Shown: in pieces, positions 1-6,780 of the stretch | Numbering within the stretch: position 1 is the stretch's first letter | Layout: each line of letters starts with the position of its first letter | From: DATARH01 sp035550515 | GTDB taxonomy: Bacteria; Pseudomonadota; Alphaproteobacteria; ATCC43930; CGMCC-115725 | Assembly: GCA_035550515.1 (NCBI GenBank) | Contig: DASZOZ010000062.1 | Location: forward strand, 1-64,000 | Direction of reading: 5' to 3' | Length of the DNA: 64,000 nt | Made by a program: the position numbers and the translations under genes | Notes under the pieces: generated by a model | Told to the model about the DNA's origin: nothing | What the model saw: only the letters and a program-made list of their open reading frames with translations | The model's database searches: none

Positions 1-430
1 ATTCGTAGCGCACGTCGTCAAAGATGAAGAACTCGGCCTCGGGCCCGAAATAGGCGGTGTCGCCGATGCCGGTGGCGGCGAGATGGGCCTCGGCCTTCTT
101 GGCGGTGGAGCGCGGGTCGCGGGCATAGGGCTGGCCGGTCAAGGGCTCGTGCACGTCGCAGAAGATGATCAGCGAGGGCTGTGCAGCGAACGGGTCCATC
201 ACCGCGGTGGCGCAGTCCGGCTGCAGCAGCATGTCCGACTCGTTGATCGCCTTCCACCCGGCGATCGACGAGCCGTCGAACATCACCCCCTCGGCAAGAA
301 ACTCCGGCGTGATGGTCCGCACGTGGTGCGCCAGATGCTGCCACTTACCCCGCGGATCGGTGAAGCGAAAGTCGACATATTTGCACTCGTTCTCCTTCAG
401 CTTCGCCATCACGTCATCTATCGCCGACAT
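1..430 (-). CDS. glnA: Glutamine synthetase type I, N-terminal 143 residues (cut by window edge)
   Basis: The reading frame starts at the ATG complementing 428-430 and runs open off the left edge, so only the N-terminal part is visible. It reads MSAIDDVMAKL, then YVDFRFTDPRGKW, VMFDGSSIAGW and ESDMLLQPD, the beta-grasp N-terminal domain of type I glutamine synthetase (GlnA), followed by FGPEAEFFIFD, where the catalytic metal-binding glutamates begin. The enzyme makes glutamine from glutamate, ammonia and ATP in the cytoplasm as a dodecamer. It lies 90 bp downstream of glnB in the same direction, the usual alphaproteobacterial glnB-glnA order, and a terminator hairpin separates them. The regulatory adenylylation site would be in the missing C-terminal part. 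Confidence 0.96.
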   Translation of the reverse strand, partial: MSAIDDVMAKLKENECKYVDFRFTDPRGKWQHLAHHVRTITPEFLAEGVMFDGSSIAGWKAINESDMLLQPDCATAVMDPFAAQPSLIIFCDVHEPLTGQPYARDPRSTAKKAEAHLAATGIGDTAYFGPEAEFFIFDDVRYE

Positions 431-452
431 CGATCTCGTCCCATCGGTTGAA

Positions 453-493
453 ATAAAAAAACAGCAGTCGGCACGTGCACATGTCGTGCCGAC
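453..493 (-). terminator. Intrinsic terminator/attenuator between glnB and glnA
   Basis: On the minus strand a 9-bp perfect stem (GTCGGCACG, 485-493, with CGTGCCGAC, 467-475) closes a 9-nt loop and is followed within a few bases by a run of seven T (complement of 455-461). This is a textbook Rho-independent terminator lying after the glnB stop and before the glnA start. It implies that much glnB transcription ends here, and that glnA is either read through or has its own start in the remaining leader. Confidence 0.75.
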
Positions 494-520
494 GCAACGT
501 CCTGTGCGGGCTCCGCGGCT

Positions 521-859
521 TTAGATCGCGTCCGGGCCGCGCTCTCCGGTGCGGATGCGGATCGCCTCCTCGATGCTCGAGATAAAGATCTTGCCGTCGC
601 CGATCCGGCCTGTATGGGCGGATTGCTGGATGGCCTCGACGGCGCGCTCGACCATCGAATCCTCCATGACGACCTCGATCTTTACCTTGGGCAGGAAGTC
701 GACGACGTACTCGGCCCCGCGATAGAGCTCGGTATGGCCCTTCTGCCGGCCGAAACCCTTGGCCTCGACGACGGTGATGCCCTTGATGCCCACCTCGTGC
801 AGCGCCTCCTTCACCTCATCAAGCTTGAAGGGCTTGATGATCGCCTCGACCTTTTTCAT
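521..859 (-). CDS. glnB: Nitrogen regulatory protein PII
   Basis: This 112-residue protein is the standard PII length. It begins MKKVEAIIKPFKLDEVKEAL and carries the T-loop with the uridylylated Tyr51 (YRGAEYVVDF), the B-loop TGRIGDGKIF and the C-terminal RTGERG. PII senses 2-oxoglutarate and ATP/ADP, is uridylylated by GlnD under nitrogen limitation, and controls GlnE, NtrB and often AmtB. I chose the ATG at 859 because GGGAGG lies a suitable distance upstream and because all PII proteins start MKK; the frame stays open further upstream without homology. Its position before glnA and the sigma-54 promoter upstream fit nitrogen control. Confidence 0.97.
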   Translation of the reverse strand: MKKVEAIIKPFKLDEVKEALHEVGIKGITVVEAKGFGRQKGHTELYRGAEYVVDFLPKVKIEVVMEDSMVERAVEAIQQSAHTGRIGDGKIFISSIEEAIRIRTGERGPDAI

Positions 860-909
860 CGACCCCGACCTCCCATGCCGATCCGCGCCCGGCTCCTCGC
901 CAACGCCTG

Positions 910-925
910 AGCATAACCCATGCCA
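910..925 (-). promoter_or_regulatory. Sigma-54 (-24/-12) promoter of glnB
   Basis: The minus strand reads TGGCATGGGTTATGCT. This matches the RpoN consensus TGGCAYR-N4-TTGCW at all but one position and has the invariant GG-N10-GC spacing. The GC element is at about 911-912, so transcription would start near 899, giving a leader of roughly 40 nt before the glnB ATG. No equally good sigma-70 element was seen in this interval. Confidence 0.75.
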
Positions 926-995
926 GCCCTCGCCACGACCGGGACGCCGCGAAGGCTGGGCCAATGCGGGCGGTTAGGGCAATCGGTGGGCACAA

Positions 996-1012
996 TGCCT
1001 AAAGTTTAGGCA
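996..1012. promoter_or_regulatory. 17-bp perfect dyad, candidate NtrC-type enhancer site
   Basis: TGCCTAAAGTTTAGGCA is an uninterrupted palindrome apart from its central base. Its centre is about 105 bp upstream of the predicted glnB transcription start, the distance at which sigma-54 activators usually bind. The overall 17-bp architecture resembles NtrC dyads (TGCACC-N5-GGTGCA), but the half-site only partly matches, so assignment to NtrC is inference. Confidence 0.45.
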
Positions 1013-1027
1013 GATGCAAGGGTGTCG

Positions 1028-2218
1028 TCACCGCGCACCGCCGCGCGGCAGGTTGCCGAGAAAGCGGCGGATGCGTTCGACGGCCTCGCGCAGGTTTTCC
1101 AGGCTGTTGGCGTATGATATGCGGATGTAGTCCTCGCCGAACGCGCCAAAGCTGGTGCCGGCGATCGTCGCCACGCCGGCCTGGTCGAGCAGCTCGGTCT
1201 GCAGCGTCTTGGCGTCGTAGCCCGTGCCGGCGACGTTGGGGAAGGTATAGAACGCCCCGCCGGGGTTGGCGCAGCGAACACCGGGCAGCGAATTGAGCGC
1301 CTCGACGATATAGGTGCGGCGCTCGGCAAAGGCTTTGACCATGCGCTCGACCGGGTCGCGCGGGCCGGTGAGCGCGGCGATGCCGGCGAACTGCGTCGCG
1401 GCGTTGACGCAGGAATGGCAGTTGATCGCCAGCTTCTCGGCATGCGGGAGGAGCTGTTTGGGCCATACCCCGTAGCCGAGCCGCCAGCCGGTCATCGCGT
1501 AGGTCTTGCTCCACCCGTCGAGCAGGATCACCCGGTCGCGGATTTCCGGATAGCGCAGGAGGCTCCAATGCTCCGCGCCGTCATAGAGGATCTCGCCGTA
1601 GATCTCGTCGCTCATCACCGCGACCTGGGGATGGTCGCTGAGCCCGCGGACCAGCTTGTCGAGCTCGGATTTCGGGACGACGCCGCCGGTCGGGTTGGCC
1701 GGGGTGTTGATGATGATGAGCCGCGTGCGCGGGGTGATCTTCGACAGCACCTCCTCGGCGCTGAACGAGAAGCCGGCGCTTTCGTACAGCGGCATCGGCA
1801 CCGGGGTGGCGCCGGAAAAGCGGATGACGCTCTCGTAGATCGGGAAGCCGGGGTTCGGGTACATGATCTCCACACCCGGCTCGCCGAAGATCATGATCGC
1901 GAAGAACATCGTGACCTTGCCGCCGGGGACGACCAGCACATCCTCGGGTGACACCTCGACCCGGTGGCGGCGGTGGAGGTCGGCGACGACCGCCTCGCGC
2001 AGCGGCAGGATGCCGTTGGCCGGGGTGTAGCCGTGATGACCGTCGGCGAGCGCCTTGCGGCCGGCCTCGACGATGTGATCCGGCGTGGCGAAATCCGGCT
2101 GGCCGATACCCAGATTGATGATCGACTTGCCCTGCGCCGCGAGCGCATTGGCGCGGGCCAGCACCTCGAACGCGGTCTCGGTGCCGAGCGTGTTCATCCG
2201 GTCGGCGATCTGCAGCAT
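1028..2218 (-). CDS. PLP-dependent class I/II aminotransferase
   Basis: A fold-type I aminotransferase of 396 residues, normal length for the aspartate/aromatic/alanine aminotransferase superfamily. Visible motifs are INLGIGQPDF near the N-terminus, NTPANPTGG (substrate/PLP Asn175), MSDEIYGE (Asp204, Tyr207) and the Schiff-base lysine Lys238 in GWSKTYAMTGWR. It transfers an amino group between an amino acid and a 2-oxoacid in the cytoplasm; the exact donor cannot be read from the sequence. The ATG at 2218 is preceded by GGAGGA at good spacing. The frame extends 46 codons upstream without similarity, so that part was left out. The next gene downstream on the same strand is glnB, 168 bp away. 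Confidence 0.9.
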   Translation of the reverse strand: MLQIADRMNTLGTETAFEVLARANALAAQGKSIINLGIGQPDFATPDHIVEAGRKALADGHHGYTPANGILPLREAVVADLHRRHRVEVSPEDVLVVPGGKVTMFFAIMIFGEPGVEIMYPNPGFPIYESVIRFSGATPVPMPLYESAGFSFSAEEVLSKITPRTRLIIINTPANPTGGVVPKSELDKLVRGLSDHPQVAVMSDEIYGEILYDGAEHWSLLRYPEIRDRVILLDGWSKTYAMTGWRLGYGVWPKQLLPHAEKLAINCHSCVNAATQFAGIAALTGPRDPVERMVKAFAERRTYIVEALNSLPGVRCANPGGAFYTFPNVAGTGYDAKTLQTELLDQAGVATIAGTSFGAFGEDYIRISYANSLENLREAVERIRRFLGNLPRGGAR

Positions 2219-2356
2219 CAGGGTCCTCCAGCTTTCATGCGCGGCTTTTAGCGCTATCCCGTCTCGGGTTAAAGGGAGCCGGCCTTCTCGGCGCGAACGT
2301 GACATGGAGCAAGCGGCCGAGACCGGTGCGGCCCAAGGCGTGGAACCGCGATTCAC

Positions 2357-3130
2357 TCAGCCTTTTGTGGCGATGAAGAAGAGGCGGGGGTAGGGGAGGA
2401 GGATTTTGCCGTCGGACTGTGCCGGGTAGGCGTCGGCGAGGAGGGCGGCGTAACGGTCGAGAAAGACGGGGCGTTCGGCCTCGGTCAGGCGGGCGAGGAA
2501 CGGCCTGAGGCCGGTGCCGTGCAGCCAGGCGATGATCGCGGGAACGCCGTCCATGATCTGGATGTAGTCGGTCTCCCAGACGGTGAAGGCGGCGGCGCGT
2601 GGCGCCAGCAGGTCGTAATAGAACGCCGGCGGCTGGACCGGCGACGGGTCGCGGGCGCCGGCGAGACGGTCGCGCCACGCGCCCTCGGCGGCGACCTGGC
2701 GCATCAGCCGGTGCGTCGCGAAATCGTGGTTGCGCGGCATTTGCACCGCGAGGACGCCGCCCGGCGCGACCTGACCGAACAGCCGCGGCATCAGCCGCCG
2801 GTGATTGCCGACCCATTGCAGCGAGGCGTTGGCGAAGACGACGTCGCTCGGCGCGGCGGCGCTCCAGTTCGCGATGTCGGCTTGCTCGAACGCGATGCCG
2901 GGATGGTCGCGGCGCGCGGCGGCGAGCAGCTCCTCGGACGAGTCGACGCCGGTGACCGCGGCGTCGGGCCAGCGTGCCTTGAGCGGCGTGGTGCTGTTGC
3001 CCGGGCCGCAGCCGAGGTCGACGACGCGCGCCGGCGCCGCGAGCCTGATGCGCGACAGCAGATCGAGCGCCGGCAAGGTGCGTGCGTCGGCGAATTTCAG
3101 GTATTGCTCGGCGTCCCAGGCATGCGCCAT
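2357..3130 (-). CDS. tam: Trans-aconitate 2-methyltransferase
   Basis: A 257-residue class I SAM-dependent methyltransferase. The SAM-binding motif VVDLGCGPGNST is at 36-47, and the body matches the Tam family (AWDAEQYLKF at the start, NASLQWV, ETDYIQIMDG, and FLDRYAALLADAYP near the C-terminus). Tam methylates trans-aconitate, a by-product of citrate chemistry that inhibits aconitase. The start at 3130 is supported by GAGGA upstream and by the family's characteristic MxxxWDxxxYLKF opening. It stands alone between the aminotransferase and a hydrolase on the same strand. Confidence 0.88.
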   Translation of the reverse strand: MAHAWDAEQYLKFADARTLPALDLLSRIRLAAPARVVDLGCGPGNSTTPLKARWPDAAVTGVDSSEELLAAARRDHPGIAFEQADIANWSAAAPSDVVFANASLQWVGNHRRLMPRLFGQVAPGGVLAVQMPRNHDFATHRLMRQVAAEGAWRDRLAGARDPSPVQPPAFYYDLLAPRAAAFTVWETDYIQIMDGVPAIIAWLHGTGLRPFLARLTEAERPVFLDRYAALLADAYPAQSDGKILLPYPRLFFIATKG

Positions 3131-3215
3131 CGGCAGGTCCTCATCGCGTAACGATACGTCGCGCGCACCATGATATCGGCGGCGGCGGCGCGTCACCCGT
3201 CGCCGTGCCGGTGCC

Positions 3216-4031
3216 TCATAGCGCGTCCCAGAACGCGGCGGCGAGGCGGGCGCAGCGCTCGGGCTGCAGCAGGTTGACGCCGTGGCCGACGCCGGGCACC
3301 CGCTCGACCCGGCCTCTCGGGAGCTTTTCGGCGAAAATCTGCTGCTGCGCCGAAGCGATTGGGCTTTTGTCGCCGCTCAGCAGCAGCACCGGGGCGGCAA
3401 CGCGCGGCAACAGCGGCACGGTGTCGACATGCTCGAAGCAATCGTGCATCGCCGCCGCGACCTCGCGCGGCGTGCGGTCCATCTCGCGCACCACCCAGTC
3501 GCCGAGTTGGGCGCTCGCCTGGTCCATGTCGAGCCGGTAGCCGAGGGTCCGTCGGCACCACTCGCCGACGCCGTGGGCGCGCATCGCGTCGGACGCGGTC
3601 GCCTGGTCGAGCGCATAGATCTGCTTGATGCTGTCGGGGATACGGGTCGGCGTGTTGCACAGCACGAGGCTGGCGAAGCGCTCGGGATGCGCCGCCGCGA
3701 GCAGCAGGCCGATGATCCCGCCGGAGGATTCGCCGACCCAGTGCACCCGCTCCAGAGCAAGCGTATCGAGCACGGCGAGCACTTGTGCGGCGATCGCCTT
3801 GGGGGTGTAGCGATAGCCGGCGGGCGGCTGGTCCGACAGGCCGCAGCCGAGCAGGTCGGGGCGATAGACCCGCCGCGCCTCGGCGATCGCCGGCACCCAG
3901 CGGTTCCAGAACAGCGCGTTGCGCGCGAAGCCGTGCATCATCAGCACCGGCGTTGGGGCGTCCCACGGCCACAGGTAATCGTCGACGATGCAGTGAACCG
4001 AGACGCCTTCGGGGAGCGGGATGCGGGGCAT
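3216..4031 (-). CDS. Alpha/beta-fold hydrolase
   Basis: At 271 residues this is typical of soluble alpha/beta hydrolases. It shows the oxyanion segment MMHGFARN (31-38), the nucleophile elbow GESSGG with Ser102, an acidic residue in LLLSGDKSP, and the catalytic His in PGVGHGVNLL near residue 250. The set is complete, so it should be an active esterase, lactonase or C-C bond hydrolase, but the substrate is not predictable. No signal peptide is seen. It ends 85 bp before the tam start on the same strand and could be cotranscribed with it. Confidence 0.85.
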   Translation of the reverse strand: MPRIPLPEGVSVHCIVDDYLWPWDAPTPVLMMHGFARNALFWNRWVPAIAEARRVYRPDLLGCGLSDQPPAGYRYTPKAIAAQVLAVLDTLALERVHWVGESSGGIIGLLLAAAHPERFASLVLCNTPTRIPDSIKQIYALDQATASDAMRAHGVGEWCRRTLGYRLDMDQASAQLGDWVVREMDRTPREVAAAMHDCFEHVDTVPLLPRVAAPVLLLSGDKSPIASAQQQIFAEKLPRGRVERVPGVGHGVNLLQPERCARLAAAFWDAL

Positions 4032-4144
4032 GGCGGTGTCCTCCAGTGGCCGGGCCGATGACGCCGAGTTGGCCGTACTTTGATCCCGCCGTCATGAATA
4101 GGGCGAAGCTATTCGCGGACCGGTCAAGCTCGGAGGGCGGGAAG

Positions 4145-4303
4145 TTAGGGCAGAGCGGCGAGAGCCACAATCGCCGCACCTTGGATAACGAGCATCAATG
4201 CAAACCATTTGATAAATGAAGCTTTTGCTCTGTCGATGGCGGCCGACAGGCAGCCGGGGCGCCCGTTTTCCTTATCGTTGCTGTTGCAGGCGAAGTATGT
4301 CAT
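4145..4303 (-). pseudogene. 52-codon ORF ending in one membrane helix; possible remnant of a DUF1640-like protein
   Basis: A short frame on the same strand as recG, starting 31 bp after its stop. The last ~25 residues form a hydrophobic helix (WFALMLVIQGAAIVALAALP) preceded by a charged amphipathic stretch. This resembles the C-terminal anchor of small coiled-coil/membrane proteins of the DUF1640 type, but the coiled-coil body is missing. There is no convincing ribosome-binding site at the ATG (4303). It may be a decayed fragment, a very small membrane protein, or chance. The function is unknown. Confidence 0.3.
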
Positions 4304-4334
4304 GCGGGTATCGTAGCGGGCTGAATGGCAGACG

Positions 4335-6419
4335 TCACCCCGCCCGCAGATACTGCACCGCCTCGTCGCGCTGGAACAGGTAGAGCAGCATGCGGAGGGC
4401 CTGGCCGCGTTCGCCGGACAGCGTCGGGTCGCGGTCGAGGACGAGCCGGGCGTCATCGTGGGCGACGGCGATCAGCGGCGCGTGCGCCGCGAGGTCGGCG
4501 AGGCGCAGCGCCGGCAGGCCGCTCTGCCTGGTGCCGAGCACCTCGCCGCCGCCGCGCAGGCGCAAATCCTCCTCGGCGATGCGGAACCCGTCCTCGGTGT
4601 CGCGCAGGATGGCGATGCGCTCGCGCGCGACCTGGCCGAGCGGCGCCTGGTAGAGCAAGAGGCAGGTCGAGGCCTCGCTGCCGCGCCCGATGCGGCCGCG
4701 CAGCTGATGCAGTTGCGCCAGGCCGAAGCGCTCGGCGTGCTCGATCACCATCACCGTTGCCTGCGGCACGTCGATGCCGACCTCGATGACCGTGGTGGCG
4801 ACCAGCAGGTCGCTGCCGGCGCCGGCGAAGCCGGTCATCGCGCGGTCCTTCTCGGCGCTTTTCATGCGGCCGTGGACCAGGCCGGCGCGGCCGCGGAACG
4901 CCGGCATCGCGGCGAGGATGCGGTGACGCTCCTCGGCGGCGGCGAGGTCGGTGTCCTCGCTCTCCTCGACCATCGGGCAGATCCAATAGGCCTTGGCGCC
5001 GCGCCGGATCGCCCGCGCCACCGCCTCGACCACGTCGTCCAGGCGTTCGAGCGGCATTGCCCTGGTGTCGATCTTGTGCCGGCCGGGCGGCTTCTCGACA
5101 AGGCGCGAGGTGTCGAGATCGCCGTACGCGGTCATCATCAAGGTGCGCGGGATCGGCGTCGCGCTCATCAACAGGGTGTCGGCGGCCTTGCCCTTTTCGC
5201 CGAGCGCCAGGCGCTGCTCGACACCGAACCGATGCTGCTCGTCGATCACCGCGAGCGCGAGATCGCGGAAGGCGACATCGACGGTCAGCAGCGCATGCGT
5301 GCCGACGACGATCGGGATCAGCCCCGACGCGAGACCGGCGACCAGTGCTTCGCGCGGGCGGCCCTTCTCGCGGCCGGTGAGCAGCGCGACCTCGACGCCG
5401 GCTGGCTTGGCGAGGCGCTGCAAGGTCGCGTGGTGCTGGCGCGCGAGCACCTCGGTCGGCGCCATCAGCGCCGCCTGCGCGCCGCTCTCGACCGCGATCA
5501 GCATCGCCAGCAAGGCGACGACGGTCTTGCCGCTGCCGACATCGCCTTGCAGCAGCCGCATCATCCGCCGCGGCGCCTTCATGTCGGCGGCGATCTCGGC
5601 GATCGCCAGGCGCTGCGATGGGGTCAGCGCGAAGCCGAACCCGGCCTCGGCCTTTTGCGCCAGCGCCCCGGTGCCTTCGGTGACGCGGCCGCGCCGGCGC
5701 TGGCGACGCGCGCGCACCAGCGCCACGGCGAGCTGGCTGGCGAAGATTTCGTCATAGGCGAGGCGTTCGCGCGGCTTGGTCTCGGGTGAGAGATCGGCGG
5801 CGCTTTCGGGTGAGTGCACCACCTCGACGGCCGCGCTCCAGCTCGGCCAGCCACGTTGGCGCAGCAGCGGCGGGTCGATCCATTCCGGCAGGTCCGGCGC
5901 GCGCTCGATGGCGGTGGCGACGGCGCGCTGCAGGACGCGCGGCGGCAGGCCGGCGGTCAACGGGTAGACCGGCTCGATCGGTTTCAGCGTCTCGGCCTGC
6001 TCGACCGGGACGACAAAATCGGGATGCGGGATTTGCGGGATGTTGGCGTAGAACTCGACCTTGCCGCTGACGATGCGTTCGCTGCCGACCGGCAGCAGGC
6101 GCTGCAGGTAGTCGCCCTTCACGTTGAAATAGACGAGGGTGACGGAGCCGGTGCCGTCATGGCAGACGACGCGGTACGGGCGGCGGCCGATGCCCGGCTC
6201 GTGGCGCTCGACCTTGAGCTTCAGCGTGACGATGCCGCCGTTTTCGAGCTGCGTCACGGAAGGCGAGGCGCGGCGGTCGACGAGGCCGGCCGGTAGGTGC
6301 CACAGCAGGTCGACGACAAGCTTGCCGGCGGCGCGCTCGACCAGCCGGCCGAGCTGCGGGCCGATGCCCGGCAGGGTCGTCACCGGCGCGAAAAGCGGGT
6401 TCAGCAGGGCAGGGCGCAA
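4335..6419 (-). CDS. recG: ATP-dependent DNA helicase RecG
   Basis: RecG at full length for the family (694 residues). An N-terminal wedge/OB region opens with LPGIGPQLGRL (16-26). The superfamily 2 helicase core follows, with Walker A GDVGSGKT at 292-299, DEQH (Walker B) at 393-396, MSATPIPRTL (motif III) and QLRGRIGRG (motif VI). RecG remodels stalled replication forks and branch-migrates Holliday junctions. It is divergent from sdhE-mfd across an 88-bp gap, an arrangement seen in many alphaproteobacteria. The start codon lies at 6419; no strong Shine-Dalgarno was seen. Confidence 0.97.
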   Translation of the reverse strand: MRPALLNPLFAPVTTLPGIGPQLGRLVERAAGKLVVDLLWHLPAGLVDRRASPSVTQLENGGIVTLKLKVERHEPGIGRRPYRVVCHDGTGSVTLVYFNVKGDYLQRLLPVGSERIVSGKVEFYANIPQIPHPDFVVPVEQAETLKPIEPVYPLTAGLPPRVLQRAVATAIERAPDLPEWIDPPLLRQRGWPSWSAAVEVVHSPESAADLSPETKPRERLAYDEIFASQLAVALVRARRQRRRGRVTEGTGALAQKAEAGFGFALTPSQRLAIAEIAADMKAPRRMMRLLQGDVGSGKTVVALLAMLIAVESGAQAALMAPTEVLARQHHATLQRLAKPAGVEVALLTGREKGRPREALVAGLASGLIPIVVGTHALLTVDVAFRDLALAVIDEQHRFGVEQRLALGEKGKAADTLLMSATPIPRTLMMTAYGDLDTSRLVEKPPGRHKIDTRAMPLERLDDVVEAVARAIRRGAKAYWICPMVEESEDTDLAAAEERHRILAAMPAFRGRAGLVHGRMKSAEKDRAMTGFAGAGSDLLVATTVIEVGIDVPQATVMVIEHAERFGLAQLHQLRGRIGRGSEASTCLLLYQAPLGQVARERIAILRDTEDGFRIAEEDLRLRGGGEVLGTRQSGLPALRLADLAAHAPLIAVAHDDARLVLDRDPTLSGERGQALRMLLYLFQRDEAVQYLRAG

Positions 6420-6507
6420 GTTATCGGGTGTCCGCCATTCGCGGTCGCCGCATGACGCGACGCGCGCGACCCATTATATCGATGTCCGAGCAGCGCCAAA
6501 CCAGACC

Positions 6508-6780
6508 ATGACAGACCTGCCCGATCACCGCCGCAAGCGGCTGTTGTTTCGCTCGTGGCACCGCGGCACGCGTGAGGCCGATCTGATCCTCGGCTCGTTT
6601 GCCGACGCGCATCTCCACGGTTTCGACGACGTGCAGCTCGCTCGCTACGAGGCGCTGCTCGATCGGCCCGACCCGGATATTTTCGATTGGCTGACCGGCC
6701 GCTGCCCGCCGCCGCCCGAATGCGACCATGACGTGACCCGCATGCTCCTGTCGTTTCGCTACACCTCTCGGCTGACCTGA
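6508..6780 (+). CDS. sdhE: Succinate dehydrogenase assembly factor 2 (FAD insertion factor)
   Basis: This 90-residue protein of the SdhE/Sdh5 (DUF339) family helps attach FAD covalently to SdhA. The diagnostic segment RGTREADLILGSFAD is at 19-33, containing the essential RGxxE, followed by YEALLDRPDPDIFDWLTG. The ATG at 6508 gives the usual family length; the longer open frame upstream overlaps recG and has no similarity. Its TGA overlaps the mfd ATG by one base (6780), so translational coupling with mfd is likely. No sdh structural genes lie in the window. Confidence 0.93.
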   Translation: MTDLPDHRRKRLLFRSWHRGTREADLILGSFADAHLHGFDDVQLARYEALLDRPDPDIFDWLTGRCPPPPECDHDVTRMLLSFRYTSRLT

